DNA of 64,000 nt from Paracentrotus lividus (taxonomy: Eukaryota; Echinodermata; Echinoidea; Camarodonta; Echinidae), in NCBI GenBank assembly GCA_940671915.1, contig CALNVZ010000794.1:32409-96408 (forward strand), read 5' to 3'. Made by a program: the position numbers and the translations under genes. The notes beneath the pieces were generated by a model. That model did not search any database and was not told where the DNA came from. It saw only the letters and a program-made list of their open reading frames with translations. Below are positions 1 to 10,640 of this stretch, piece after piece (position 1 is the first letter of the stretch; each line of letters opens with the position of its first letter).

Positions 1-840
1 TCAAAGAAAAGATAATCCGTGCTTTGATAATACCTCGTTAAGCATGGATTACCTTTTTCATCACAATAAAAGAATTTCCCGCACCATTTTAAATATAGCG
101 AGCATACATACATACAACATGTACAAAAAAATACACACAAAAAGATTGGAAACAAATTCCACCATTCTTCAAAGGTCCATATTATTTATTATTATTTGAT
201 AGATGTAGGAATTTCGAGGCCGAGTGGATATTGTTAATGAACATTGACGTTTTATTGTTTATGTGTATGGCTCTGTAAACAGTTGAATATTTAAATAGTT
301 GACAATTATATTTTACCCCTTCCCATTATTACAACTTTTGCCCCTCCCAATAAGAAAAAAAAAAAGAAAAGAAAGAAAGACAGAAAAAAAAAATGGTTAT
401 AAGAAAAAGATTGATGCGCATGCACCTAACGTGAGACTTTTGCGCATGCATGTAGCGTGATGTCGGAATCAAATTCAACGTTTCATTGCTTTTGGCCAAA
501 TATGGACACTTCACATTTGTGAAAGAAAAAATTCGTGGAGCTAGTTAGGAGATCAATTCAAAAGCATAAAACTACGAACAGATAATTTATTATATTATAT
601 ATTTAATATAAATTTATATCTATCTTTTATATTTTACATTGTTAGAAAAAAAAGTAAACTGCAGCAGTAGGTCAACCAATTAAAATTATGGCAATGCTTT
701 TCTGATCAGAGCAAGTTTCGATAAGAAAAACACAAAAACACACACAAAAAAAACACAAGAAAACAACAAAACAAAACGAACAAACAAAGCCTCCCCCAAA
801 AAAAAAAAGAAGAAAGAAAATTAAAAAACACAAACAAACA
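1..840. other. AT-rich intergenic or intronic DNA
   Basis: I see no gene here. The stretch is AT-rich with A-runs near 355-395 and 720-835. The short open frames in it lack coding character. Confidence 0.5.
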
Positions 841-1055
841 ATGTTCAAAACCAGCCGAATACCTCAAAAACACTCCCGAATGTGTCCCCCTCAAAGTGAG
901 ATACCATCCGTAGGGATCATTATGTGCCTTTAAGGTATATAATTTATCAGAGGGAATAAAACCATTGTCCTTTTTCAGCAAAAATTCCAAGCCTGTTAAT
1001 TGTTCCCATCCCAGGCCACTGAATTTGTTAATGAATAGGACGTGATATTTAATTT
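841..1055 (-). pseudogene. Coding-like fragment of unknown family
   Basis: On the minus strand a frame is open from about 1055 down to about 840. It has a protein-like composition (a segment reading GLGWEQLTGLEFLLKKDNG, then DPYGWYLTLRGTHSG) before it runs into low-complexity sequence translated as Phe-rich junk. A stop lies just upstream. A possible donor (GAG followed by GTATTC) lies near 865-870 on that strand. It could be an exon of an antisense gene, an old element relic, or chance. I do not recognise the family. Confidence 0.2.
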
Positions 1056-1321
1056 AAAAGTGCATTACAAGCGACAATGCACAACACTCGGTAGTCAAAG
1101 GATAAAGCAGCTACAAACAATCATTGTTGCGTCATTATTTCAATGGATTTCCGGTTTTATCTTGGCGTTCAGTGGAGCAAGAAACTTCCAGCTGTACGAA
1201 AGTTGTACACGTTTGGGAAGGTGTTTTTCGTGCTGGGAGATTTTTCTCGTACGGTTCCTATTGTCGAATCTATTGTCAATTGCCGTACAACTCTAAACCC
1301 CGGAACAGAATACGGGCCGTA

Positions 1322-2669
1322 CCCTGATAGCAGACATGGTCGTAATATCGTCGTAATGCAGTCGTAAACTAGTAATACTGGTCATACGTCGTATATACGA
1401 CGTCTTCTAACGTCATATTGACCACTTTCAACAACAAGTATATTTTTGCATTTTTAAATGACAAGATTATGACGTGATTTTGACGTCTACTATTTACCAA
1501 TCTACGACGAGTAAATTTGCGTATTTATATCTCCAGATTATTACGTCATTATGACGTAATTTATTGACCAATCTACTACGATTAAATTTGCAATTTATAT
1601 GACCAGATTATGACTTGTATATGACGGCATTTATTGACCAATCTACGACGATTAAATTTGCATTTTATATGACCAGATTATGACTTGATTATGACGTAAT
1701 TTATTGACCAATCTACAACGATTAAATTTGCAATTTATATGACCAGATTATGAATTGTAAATGACGTCATTTATTGACCAATCTACGACGATTAAATTTG
1801 CATTTTATATGACCAGAATATGACTTGATTATGACGTCATTTATTGACCAGTCTACGACGATTAAATTTGTATTTTTATATGACAAGATTGTGACGGGAT
1901 TATGACTATTGGTGATAATTTTGTAATCGATTATAAAAAGAAATAGTAATGATTTTGGGTAATTAGTCGAGTTTTTATCATGTTTCTTTCATAAAACAAT
2001 GTTAAACTCTTTACACAAGTATTTTTTTACTAAGAAATAAATAAAAAACGTCAGAATAAAGCGGTAAAGTAGAATGAAATAAGTATGCAATTCATTAAAG
2101 AAGAATTAAGGAAACTTTAACCATGAAATAGTTATATAATTTATAACATGAATACATGGAACTATCTCAATCAGGTATGACTAATGTTTCCTAGATATAA
2201 TACAGGCCATGAACCATGCCTTATGAGGAAGAACCGAGTAACTCGACCTCTTGCTCCATAGCAAAGTTAAAGCTATCGAGACCCTTGAGTTCAAAATCAG
2301 TTGATAGTCAATAAAACTTCTCTAGAAATATTTTGAATTACAAACGATCACATTAAATTTGAACCACTATAGACGTATATATCACGTCATAAACCATACG
2401 TCTTTATGACGTCTTTAATCACATCAAATAATCATGTCAATATGACGTCTTATATACTGGTCAATAATACGGTGTAAAGACGTCATGGAGACGTCGTAGT
2501 TGACTATTGACGACGTCATAATCACGTCAAAATACGACGTCAATATGACGACGTACGTTGGTGCAAATCTTTGTCTTTAAGACGTATTTTTTCAACGACA
2601 ATATGACGTGAGACACGTCGTAAAATGACGTAAATAAAACGTCTTTATTACAAGTTTCTGCTATCAGGG
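1322..2669. mobile_element. Non-autonomous DNA transposon, 1,348 bp, TA target site
   Basis: The ends are perfect 13-bp terminal inverted repeats, CCCTGATAGCAGA at 1322-1334 and its complement at 2657-2669. Each is bordered by TA (1320-1321 and 2670-2671). Both end regions (1335-1420 and 2390-2650) are packed with GACGT/ACGTC words, and the left half holds a 70-bp tandem array. There is no transposase ORF, so it is non-autonomous. TA duplication is shared by Tc1/mariner-type and some other superfamilies, so the superfamily is left open. Confidence 0.85.
1490..1890. repeat. 70-bp tandem repeat array inside the 1322-2669 element
   Basis: The phrase TTATTGACCAATCTAC recurs at 1561, 1631, 1701, 1771 and 1841 (the last with one change), an exact 70-bp spacing. 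A more diverged unit starts near 1490. Each unit also carries TATGACCAGATTATGAC and TGACGT-type words. About six units. Confidence 0.9.
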
Positions 2670-2697
2670 TAGTGTTTGGTAATATATATCTCGCCTC

Positions 2698-2921
2698 CTC
2701 CCCTGGTTGAAAAATCCTGGATACGCCTCAGAAATGGTATATGAAATATGACGCACGCCAGGAAAATAAGGGGAAAAAAATGTTTTTACGTGTTGTACGT
2801 ATTATATCGAGACCGTAAAAATTTCAAGCCATACAATCTAAATTCATTGACACGAGCGCAAGCACTACTGCTTCTGATTCTATTAAAGTCAGTGTGATAA
2901 AGCGTTCGTTCTTCTATGACG
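2698..2921. repeat. Dispersed repeat, copy 1 (partner at 8988-9201)
   Basis: The stretch from GAAAAATCCTGGATA through CCAGGAAAATAAGGGG to TCTATGAC recurs with small changes at 8988-9201 in the same orientation. No terminal repeats or coding potential are visible, so the type is unknown. Confidence 0.75.
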
Positions 2922-2994
2922 CGATGCTTCTTGAGTATTTGCCTGAAGTTCTGGAGTCTTATTTAGTTTAGAAGAAGATCTTATCTACCTCCAG

Positions 2995-3096
2995 CTTTGT
3001 GTGTGATCGGCTTTGACCTAGTACAATCCATCCATGGTCTAAATATGTATGCATCGATAGAATTCACACCAACAGAAAGTCCTGATATAGGTGCAG
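2995..3096 (+). CDS. Candidate exon of a membrane protein gene (ectodomain end)
   Basis: This is a 102-nt open segment. It is preceded by a fair acceptor (pyrimidine-rich, ending CCTCCAG at 2994) and followed by a strong donor (GCAG then GTAAGGA at 3097). With these sites the exon is phase 1 on both sides and ends with residues FTPTESPDIGA, a Pro/Thr/Ser stalk-like sequence often found just outside a membrane span. The phase matches the membrane-span exon at 17649. The frame is open upstream only to 2967. An internal ATG at 3045 could be a start instead. The link to the later exons crosses 14.5 kb of element-filled DNA and is inference. No family recognised. Confidence 0.25.
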
Positions 3097-4653
3097 GTAA
3101 GGATTGATAATTACCAAATCTTATACGAAATGACACAACGGGGCGTTTAAAACAACTTGCGTTTTATTTATTCAGCCTTATAAAGTGGACCGTGGAGTTA
3201 AAGGGCATATCATTTATACGAGGTGTTTTTTCGTGGCAACCACTTTCCATATTTGGCCATGTGTTATAAGTTCGCCGCCTATTGCGTTACATGCCAATTT
3301 CACTACAAATGGCACTTTTTCACTCCAAAGACCTGTATCTCGAAAAGTATACACCCTAATACATCAAAACTATACATTTTCTGAAAGGAAATTCCTCAAA
3401 GAATCTAAATCTGCATTAAAAAATTAAACCAGTTGCAAGATAAAAAAAGTTATTAGGAAAAAATTCAGGAAATTTAGATTTATTTAATTTTTCATTGTTT
3501 TTATTGTCAAGTCATCTATAATCACCCAAATATTATTATACTCTGGTAGTGAATTATGAGACCTTTCAAACAAGGTATAATTCATTATGGTTTACAATTT
3601 TAGAATGAAAAGTATAATGATCTGAAATTTAGCCCTGAAAATATAGCTTTTTTTCAAATTCATGAGGGGGTTGGGTCCTGCCTAGTCCTGTTGCACCATC
3701 AAACATATTGTTAAAGTGATATGATAGTATGAAGCAGTTTAAAAGCTTCAATTTGGTGCTAAATTCACAATCATAGGCTAAAATTTGGCAGAGATATTGC
3801 AGTTTTCCCAACGGTACTACAATATATCTAATTCCCGATGACTTTGTACAGGAGGCATGGCCTTTTTAAGTCAAATTACAATTATTGAGTCTTCCTGGGT
3901 ACTATTATAACCTCAAACCTATTGTTAAGTGATTTCATGGTATAAAGCAGTTTATAAGCTTCAGTTTGGTACCACATTCACAGTCATAAGCCAAAATTTG
4001 GCAGAGAAATTCAAGATTTCCCCAAATCAACCACAAAATGTGAAATTTTCCATTGACTTTGTAGAGGCGGCGCCGCTTCCAGCACCACCCCTACTGTCCC
4101 AAACTTAAACCATTGTAACTCCACCAGATTGTTACCTAGAACAATAAAACTTCACAGGGAGCTAGCACAGTAACATAGCTTCAAAATGAGATCAAATTTT
4201 TTACATAAACCTTCTTACTTTGGAAAATATTGACAAATGAATGCTGAAAAATAGCAAAAAGCGTAACAGCACACGACCATTTTGCATTCTCAGATATTGC
4301 AGCGGTCAATATCGTACCATAATTTCTCTCTGATCATCTGGGTCCTCCCAATTCGCGAAATCCAGTTGGAACCAGTTTGTGACAGTGACAAGCAAAGCAA
4401 TGTAAATAGTGCGCGGCTCGGCTCTATAAAGTTTGACTGCTGCACCATAGGGAAGTTTTTTTGAGCACTGAGGAAAGTAATATCTTACATTACCCATTGT
4501 TTTTCTTCTGGACAAATACGGCTGTCATTTTTATACATTTAAAAATTATGTTCTTTGGCCGTATTTTGCTAAAGTTTCAACGATGAATACCTAAGCTAAA
4601 ATAGAAAAAAAAAATCTCTCAAAATATGGTCACCCCTCTCAGGGGCAATTGTA
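3097..4653. other. No gene seen; old internal duplication at 3690-4075
   Basis: I see no supported gene. Two diverged direct copies lie at about 3690-3860 and 3905-4075, sharing AAGCAGTTTA, AAGCTTCA, TTTGG and AAAATTTGGCAGAGA in the same order. At 4325-4355 there is a 30-bp segment (with CTGGGTCCTCCCAATTCGC) that recurs at 17010-17045. Confidence 0.5.
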
Positions 4654-5186
4654 AAGCCCGCGTCACACTGTCCCGATGATTAGGAGCGATGGACACACTA
4701 TGGCGGAAAAACCCCAATTTTGCTCTAAACACGAAGGCATTACGAAAGCATCGCAATAACATCGGGCCATTTTGGAGTACTACAGACAGTTTCAAAAAGA
4801 ATGGAACAATGGGGGAAAAGTAATTAAATTATGACATCTTCTGAAATAATGTTTGTATTTGGTACCACATTTAAAAAAAAAGTGTGCGGAGAGGAGCTGA
4901 TCGATATTACACACATTTATTTTTCCGGAGTAATGAATTCGTGGCAACTATGCGCAAAACCTTAATATAGACCATGGAAAAGCATGCCCAAAATAGATTT
5001 TCTTGATTATAGAAAAGTGATCATATCTCAAGATCTACAACACCAAATGAGATTTAAAAAAAAAAAAAAAAAAAAATGCTAAAGAATGTCTGATGTTCCT
5101 CCTTTATAGAAACATTGAATACTATTAGATTGTGATAATTTTTATAATTAAACAAAATGTTTTCCAACTTGACCATTTTAAATGAT

Positions 5187-5953
5187 CTTCTTCTTCTTCG
5201 GTGTTCTGACTAAGGGCAGGTCCACACACCAGAGCCTTTAGTAGTTTCTCCATTGTTCTCTGGCTTGGGACTTCCGCTTCATGATTTCATACGTTTCTGC
5301 CTCTTTCAGTTCCGACACCATCCCAATCCTTGGTCTACCTCTTCCCCTTTTGCCTTTCATTTTCCCTTCCAGCACATCTCTGAGCATGTTATTCCCCCTC
5401 AGGATGTGCCCCAGCCAGTTCTTCTTCATGTTCTTTCGTCTCCTGATTGTTTCTCTCAAGATCCTTACTTCATTCACTCTGTTCAGTACTTCGTCACTTG
5501 TGACGATCTTTCCAGCTAATTCCTTCCATTCTCCTCCACAACCACATTTCTAGGCTATCAATCCTCCTTTCTTCTGCTTTCTTTATCGTCCACGTCTCTG
5601 ATGCATATAAAACAAAACTCCAGACCAGACACTTGACAAGCCTCTCTCTCAGGCTTTGTTTTAGCTTTTTGGCTGTCAATGTTCTGCTATGTTTTGAGAA
5701 TGTATTCTTGGCTAGTGCAATTCGAGTTTTTATTTCTCTAGTGCTGTATGCATCATTTGAAATGACACTACCAAGATATGTGAACTGTTTGACCTGATCA
5801 ACTTTCCATCCACTGATTGTGATGTTCATATTCAGATCTGTTTCCTCTGATCGCGTTACTTTCATTACCTTAGTTTTAGTGATATTAATCCTCATTCCAA
5901 ATTCTTCACCTGCTGTCCCTAATGAGTCCATGAGCCTCTGAAGTCCGTCTTCA
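5187..5953 (-). mobile_element. 5'-truncated non-LTR retrotransposon, 3' end of RT ORF
   Basis: The minus strand encodes the C-terminal part of an endonuclease-reverse transcriptase in two frames. Frame one (5931 to 5494) has INITKTKVMK, FTYLGSVISNDA, CLVWSFVLYASETWT and LEMWLWRRMEGISW. Frame two (5477 to 5238) has WLGHILRGNNML, EGKMKGKRGRGRPRIGM and REQWRNY. This order is typical of animal LINE proteins of the RTE-like type. One frameshift lies at about 5480-5500. The element ends in (GAA)n on its own strand and is flanked by an exact 10-bp repeat TTTAAATGAT (5177-5186 and 5954-5963), as expected for target-primed insertion of a 5'-truncated copy. It is dead. Confidence 0.85.
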
Positions 5954-6189
5954 TTTAAATGATACAGCCTGTATAACTAGCAATCTTAAAACCAACATGA
6001 CCATCGGTGGAGTTTTTTTAGGCTTCGGCAGCAACTTCCGATGCATCGGCAAAATCTTTGGCAGCCAAAAAAAACTCCTGATGGAGTTGCGAAGGTTGAC
6101 TTCGTTTGAGCATCGCAGCAGGCAATGCGAAGGCAATGCGAGGGAAACGAAAAGTAAAAACAGGGACAAAGATATTCAAGAAATTAAAG

Positions 6190-6264
6190 CCGGAGCAAAA
6201 TCATGTCGCTATAGTGGGGGAAAAAAAAAAATAATAATATTCCATCTTTATGACGGACAGTGTA
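6190..6264 (-). mobile_element. Fragment of the CACTGTCCGTC MITE family
   Basis: The complement of this stretch reads CACTGTCCGTCATAAAG at its end, then GGAATATTATT, GCGACATGATTTTGCTC. This is the left terminus of the element at 41726-42722. Only one end remains. Confidence 0.7.
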
Positions 6265-6610
6265 TGATCAGCTATTGAATTTCCATCGGTCTGCATCTGG
6301 TGAAGATTTTTATACAATAAGGAGGTCACGTGATACTTTCTTTAATAAAACGTATTAACCCATGTGCAAACATAATAGAGTATCGATTGTCCCAAGACAA
6401 TTAGCCCCACAGAATGTATTCAATTCGGCATTCTTGGATTCGCGCCGGCGATGTGGGTTGATATTCGTGTGCCCTTCGGGTAAACTTCAAATTACCTTCG
6501 CGTGTGATTCATAGTGCCATCGTGTAACCTGCCAAAATTTACGCAAACCCTAAAAATGACCCCTTCGTATAACCATCGCACCTAAACATCGGGACAGTGT
6601 GACGCCAGCT

Positions 6611-6869
6611 TCACAAGCTGTTACAATTGCCCCTAAGGTTGATATCTCACTTCGCGGAAACTAGTTTGAAACAACTTTGACGGATTTGAAACAACCTTGA
6701 CGGATTTCGAAACGTCACGGAGAGTCTCATGAGTCGAGGAAACGTATTTGTGACGATGGGGGGGGGGGGTAGTTAGAGATAGATGCCCCCTAAAAAATGA
6801 GAAATACATTTTTATTATTATGTCCAATACGTCTTTACTTCTTACGTGTTGTTGTAATCCCAAAATGCA
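6611..6869. other. No gene seen
   Basis: The sequence TTACAATTGCCCC at 6622-6634, a G-run near 6757-6768, and otherwise nothing recognisable. Confidence 0.4.
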
Positions 6870-7601
6870 GCTCCTTTGAAGCTATACTGGAATGTCCGTC
6901 ATGTGCCGGTGGAGGTGACAAGGTGCAGGGTTTGGGTAGACTCAAATAGATACAATAAAATGAGCATCCAAGGGGTGCGAGTAAAAACATTGATTTATTT
7001 ACAGCATATGGGAACCAACAGGAGGCTGCATCATGCTGATGAAAGGTAGCGCAGCCTCTTTGAAAGCAGTTGGGTTTCCATGAAGAATGATATGTCCTGG
7101 TAATTTATTCCATATTCGTACAGTGCTTGGGAACATTGCATATTTGTATGTGTCTATTGTAGCTTTGGGTATGACATATTTAGCTACATGGTCATGCCTG
7201 CCAAAGTAGGTAGTTGGTGATATGACCTGTGGCAAAGGCACACGGACCAGTCAATGGTGCATCTGGTAGAAAAGTGGACATTGTGCTAGGAGCCGACGAG
7301 TGTGGAGGCTGTTCCATCTAAGGCTGGAGACTAAGGCGGAGGAGGATGTTGTTCTCCTGAAGTCACAGTGAACAAATCGGGCCGCTGATCTTTGTACTTG
7401 CTCCAATGATTTGACAGCTGTAACAGTGTGGTGATTCCATGCCTCAGAAGCATACTCAAGTTGAGGACGCACTAACGCAGTGTATGCCCTGGCCTTAACC
7501 TCTTTTGAGCACGGTGACAAGGTTCTGCGGATGAGGCCCAGTGTACGACTGGCCTTGCGCCTGATATTCTGGCAGTGGACATTCCAACGTCTTCTTAACA
7601 A
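6870..7601 (-). mobile_element. 5'-truncated L2/CR1-group LINE, RT C-terminal region and 3' UTR
   Basis: From 7601 down to 6999 one minus-strand frame encodes the post-catalytic part of a LINE reverse transcriptase. It reads ASRTLGLIRRTLSPCS, KARAYTALVRPQLEYAS, WNHHTVTAVKSLEQVQRSAA, then RHDHVAKYVIPK and FPSTVRIWNKLPG. The last motif is the usual C-terminal signature of L2/CR1/jockey-like proteins. A single in-frame TGA at 7251-7253 breaks it (codons before and after stay in frame), so this is a pseudogene. The 3' untranslated part runs to about 6870. The 5' end is lost near 7601, upstream of the catalytic domain. Confidence 0.85.
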
Positions 7602-8436
7602 GGCAAAGAAATATTGATTTTGTCAGAAAAAAAAGTGGCGTAAATTTTGAAAATTGATTCCTTCTCAGAAATGTTATCCCAGTAGCGGACGCAGACCGAA
7701 GTCACACAATGAACTTACCGGGCCCATGCGTAAACATAATAGAGCCGCTTTTGTCTCCAGACAATTGGGCCCCCGAAATGCATTCAATTCGATTTTCTTG
7801 GATCCGCGCCTGTATCCCTTTATTTGGAAAAGAATGCGTTGAATTAAAAAAGTGTTATACCACAGTTGTCAGTATAAAGATAATATTGGGTACTAGTTCT
7901 ACAGTTAGTGTTGAAGGGTGAAGCCACAACAACCTGAAAAAAAAAACTATCATAACTTTTGCCATATATCATGCACATAGCAAGTGGAAAATATGATATA
8001 AATGAGTCAATCATTGTCATGTTTTATCATAATTAGTTTATGTGGTTAATGTTGTTTAAATCTTGATCTGTCAAGTGCATAGCTTTGATAAAGAAAAACA
8101 AAATGCTACAATTTCATGTGTTACATTTTACCCATAGGTGTGTTACAATTGCCCCTGCACACGGGGCAATTATAACACTTGACCTCTTGTTTCAAAATGA
8201 TAATGGCTTCAAAATAAATTGTTGTACTTAACGCAAACCTATTCAGGTGTCAAGATAAGATATGCATATTTCATTTTTATTTAGTTTTAAGCAAGTATTT
8301 AGCTATAATAAAGTATAAGATCAATCTTGAAAAAAAAAACCTGTTACAATATTTGACGTCCCCCTCGTATGTGAGGGGGAGGAGGGGGGGGTCAGTCAGG
8401 ATTATCATAATAGGCTTAAAATTATTACTAAAACAA

Positions 8437-8481
8437 TTCAAACAAACAAACAAAACAAAACAAAACAAAACAAAACAAAAC
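8437..8481. repeat. (AAAAC)n microsatellite
   Basis: Runs of AAAC followed by six or more AAAAC units. Confidence 0.9.
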
Positions 8482-8611
8482 AGCTTACAGGTACAGTGGT
8501 TTGCTTTCAAATCGTTTTGATGGACAAATTTGATATTTCAAATGATATTCTGATGAGGAACTACACAAAACCCGTAAGTGCTTAAAATTCTATGCCCCCT
8601 GGTAGTAAAAT

Positions 8612-8612
8612 T

Positions 8613-8669
<57 letters not shown>
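8612..8669. repeat. (GA)n(GACA)n compound microsatellite
   Basis: About 40 bp of GA dinucleotides followed directly by five GACA units. Confidence 0.95.
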
Positions 8670-8987
8670 TAAATGGCAATACATCATATTTTTTCCATGA
8701 ACTCACCATTGAAATAAGAAATGTATTCATTACACTCTAAAGTATTTATCTTTCAAAGGGAGCTTCAAATAATAGTTTCTCTAAAATCCTTCAATAAGCA
8801 TTTGAGCAGTAGGCCTATGACTATGCCTGCAAGGGGGGGGGTGCCATTTTGTTTGTTGGAAATAAACTAACTGGGGCGCAGAAATCACGTCTGGCCCCGG
8901 GGAAAACTTTTCATTCCCAAACAGTTAAACCAATCAGTGGGGACGATTTCCATGCAATAGGTAAACCTGTTGGGGAATAAATATTCC

Positions 8988-9201
8988 CCCCCCCCCCGGT
9001 GAAAAATCCTGGATAGCGTCTGGAATAGTATATGAAATATGACGCACGCCAGGAAAATAAGGGGGGGGGACTTTTTATACGTGTTGTACGTATTATATTG
9101 AGACCGTAAAAATTTCAAGCCATACAATATATTCTTTGATACGAGCAGGGGCACTGTACTGCGGCTAATTCCAAGTCAGTATGATACAGCGTTCTATGAC
9201 G
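8988..9201. repeat. Dispersed repeat, copy 2 (partner at 2698-2921)
   Basis: Same order of segments as 2698-2921 (GAAAAATCCTGGATA, ATATGAAATATGACGCACGC, CGTGTTGTACGTATTATAT, ATTTCAAGCCATACAAT), with substitutions and small length changes. Confidence 0.75.
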
Positions 9202-9928
9202 ATTGTCACATGGTAAACTCAAATGAATAAACACATACATGCCATTTACTATTAACGGAATAATATCTAAGTTTTATTCCCATCAAACTCGTTATCTCAA
9301 TGTCTGCTGGAAGCAGGACATACATTTACCAAAAATAAACTCTTCTTACGATGTAAGGACCTGACTTGTCCAGCTATGATGTATATAGTCTATGTTCCCT
9401 TCCATGCATATAAACCACAAACTATGTACTATAGACACGGATTTATACTGTCCAACTAATGTTCTAATCTCAACTATTAATGCTCAATATTAACCTGTCC
9501 TCAAAACCCTAAGTGAACCCGTATTATCCAAATATACTATAATCTCCAGATTAGCCCATCACTAAAATCTCGTCTTAAATTAAGTGAACCTGCATTGTTC
9601 AAATATCGCCCAATCCTCCAATAGGGTACTAAACGCCAATGCTAACCTACCTTTGTCCTATAAATGAACCTGTATTGTGGGACCTGTATTTTCTGGGACG
9701 CACTGTATGACGAGGGTGAATGTACAAGCAACTTTACTGCCTCTGACTCCCTATCCAACAGTGTCCGCGAGAGGGCGCTATATTTTCTTGATTAATGAAA
9801 AATCGAGCTGGCTATGCCTATGTTTTGAGACTATCAATGATAAGATGAGTGAATTGTCTTTAAATTACTACTAGACAATAGTTAGCCCAATTTTCACTCT
9901 TTTCTCTACAAACGTTTAGAAATCTCAA
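9202..9928. other. No gene seen
   Basis: AT-rich. At about 9689-9710 the minus strand reads TACAGTGCGTCCCAGAAAAT, which resembles a transposon terminus and shares TACAGTGCGTCC with 37427-37440. No partner end found nearby. Confidence 0.4.
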
Positions 9929-10412
9929 AGGGGAAGTTCACCTTGGAATTCTATTGGTTTTTAAAAATGCACAAAAATAAAAGAACAATATGAATGAAAG
10001 TTTGAAGAAAATAGCGAAGTTATGAATATTTAAAGTTTTGATTATGTGACGTCACGTGCGAGCAGCTCTCCCATGTGTTGTGTATGTAAATTCCATAAAT
10101 TTGTTTTTTTTTATGGATTTAAAAAAGGGAATGGGTCAATTTCATAGAGGCATGTATATTAACATATGTTTGAGGATGTATTGACCGCACAGGTGTAATA
10201 ATTAATTTTCTTCTGAAAAAAAAGACACTTTATGGAATTTACACTACATAACACAAAGGAGAACTGCTCGCATGTGACGTCAGAAAATCAAAACTTTAAA
10301 TATTCATAACTTTGTTATTTTTTGGTCGATTTTCTCCTAACCTTCACTCATATTTTTCTTTTATTTTTCTGCATTTTTAGAAACCATTTTAAACCCAGGG
10401 TGAACTTCCCCT
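9929..10412. mobile_element. TTAA-type palindromic MITE, copy 1 (484 bp)
   Basis: The ends read AGGGGAAGTTCACC and its complement, with arms of about 200 bp that include GTTATGAATATTTAAAG and GTGACGTCA. The right flank is TTAA (10413-10416) and the left is TCAA (9925-9928), a mutated copy of the same 4-bp site. TTAA duplication is known for piggyBac- and Kolobok-type elements. Non-coding. Copies at 43332-43802 and, noisy, at about 53398-53930. Confidence 0.85.
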
Positions 10413-10640
10413 TTAAATTAACACACAAGTCAAAGGGGAAATATTTACCACTGTGAAACCTATAATATGATATTTAATTTTACGATTAACCTTTTTGCAT
10501 AATTAGATATTGGGCTTTAGTTTATATTTTCACTTTATTTGTTAATTTATGGGATTATTAATTATGAACTTTATTGCCGCCCTTAGAAACCATGGGTTCA
10601 GATCACGGTTTTATCTATTTGCCTGATTTTTCGTGAAATA
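10413..10640. other. No gene seen
   Basis: AT-rich DNA with no recognisable feature. Confidence 0.4.

Larger units (their letters stand above)
4654..6610. mobile_element. Inverted-repeat DNA element hosting nested insertions
   Basis: The left end at 4654-4678 and the complement of the right end at 6587-6610 share a perfect 19-bp core, GCGTCACACTGTCCCGATG. Subterminal parts on both sides keep related CATCG/CGAAGG words. A LINE fragment (5187-5953) and a MITE fragment (about 6190-6264) lie inside. Without the LINE the element would be about 1.2 kb. No clear target-site duplication and no transposase are visible. Just outside, GGGGCAATTGTAA on the left and its complement on the right suggest the inverted structure may extend further. 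Confidence 0.65.
7620..8987. other. No gene seen; short repeats only
   Basis: At 7725-7815 there is a copy of a segment also present at 6358-6450 (AAACATAATAGAG, GACAATT, CATTCAATTCG, TTCTTGGAT). At 8144-8186 an inverted pair of the word TTACAATTGCCCC occurs. C/G-runs lie near 8340-8395 and 8831-8840. The rest is unremarkable AT-rich DNA. Confidence 0.45.
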
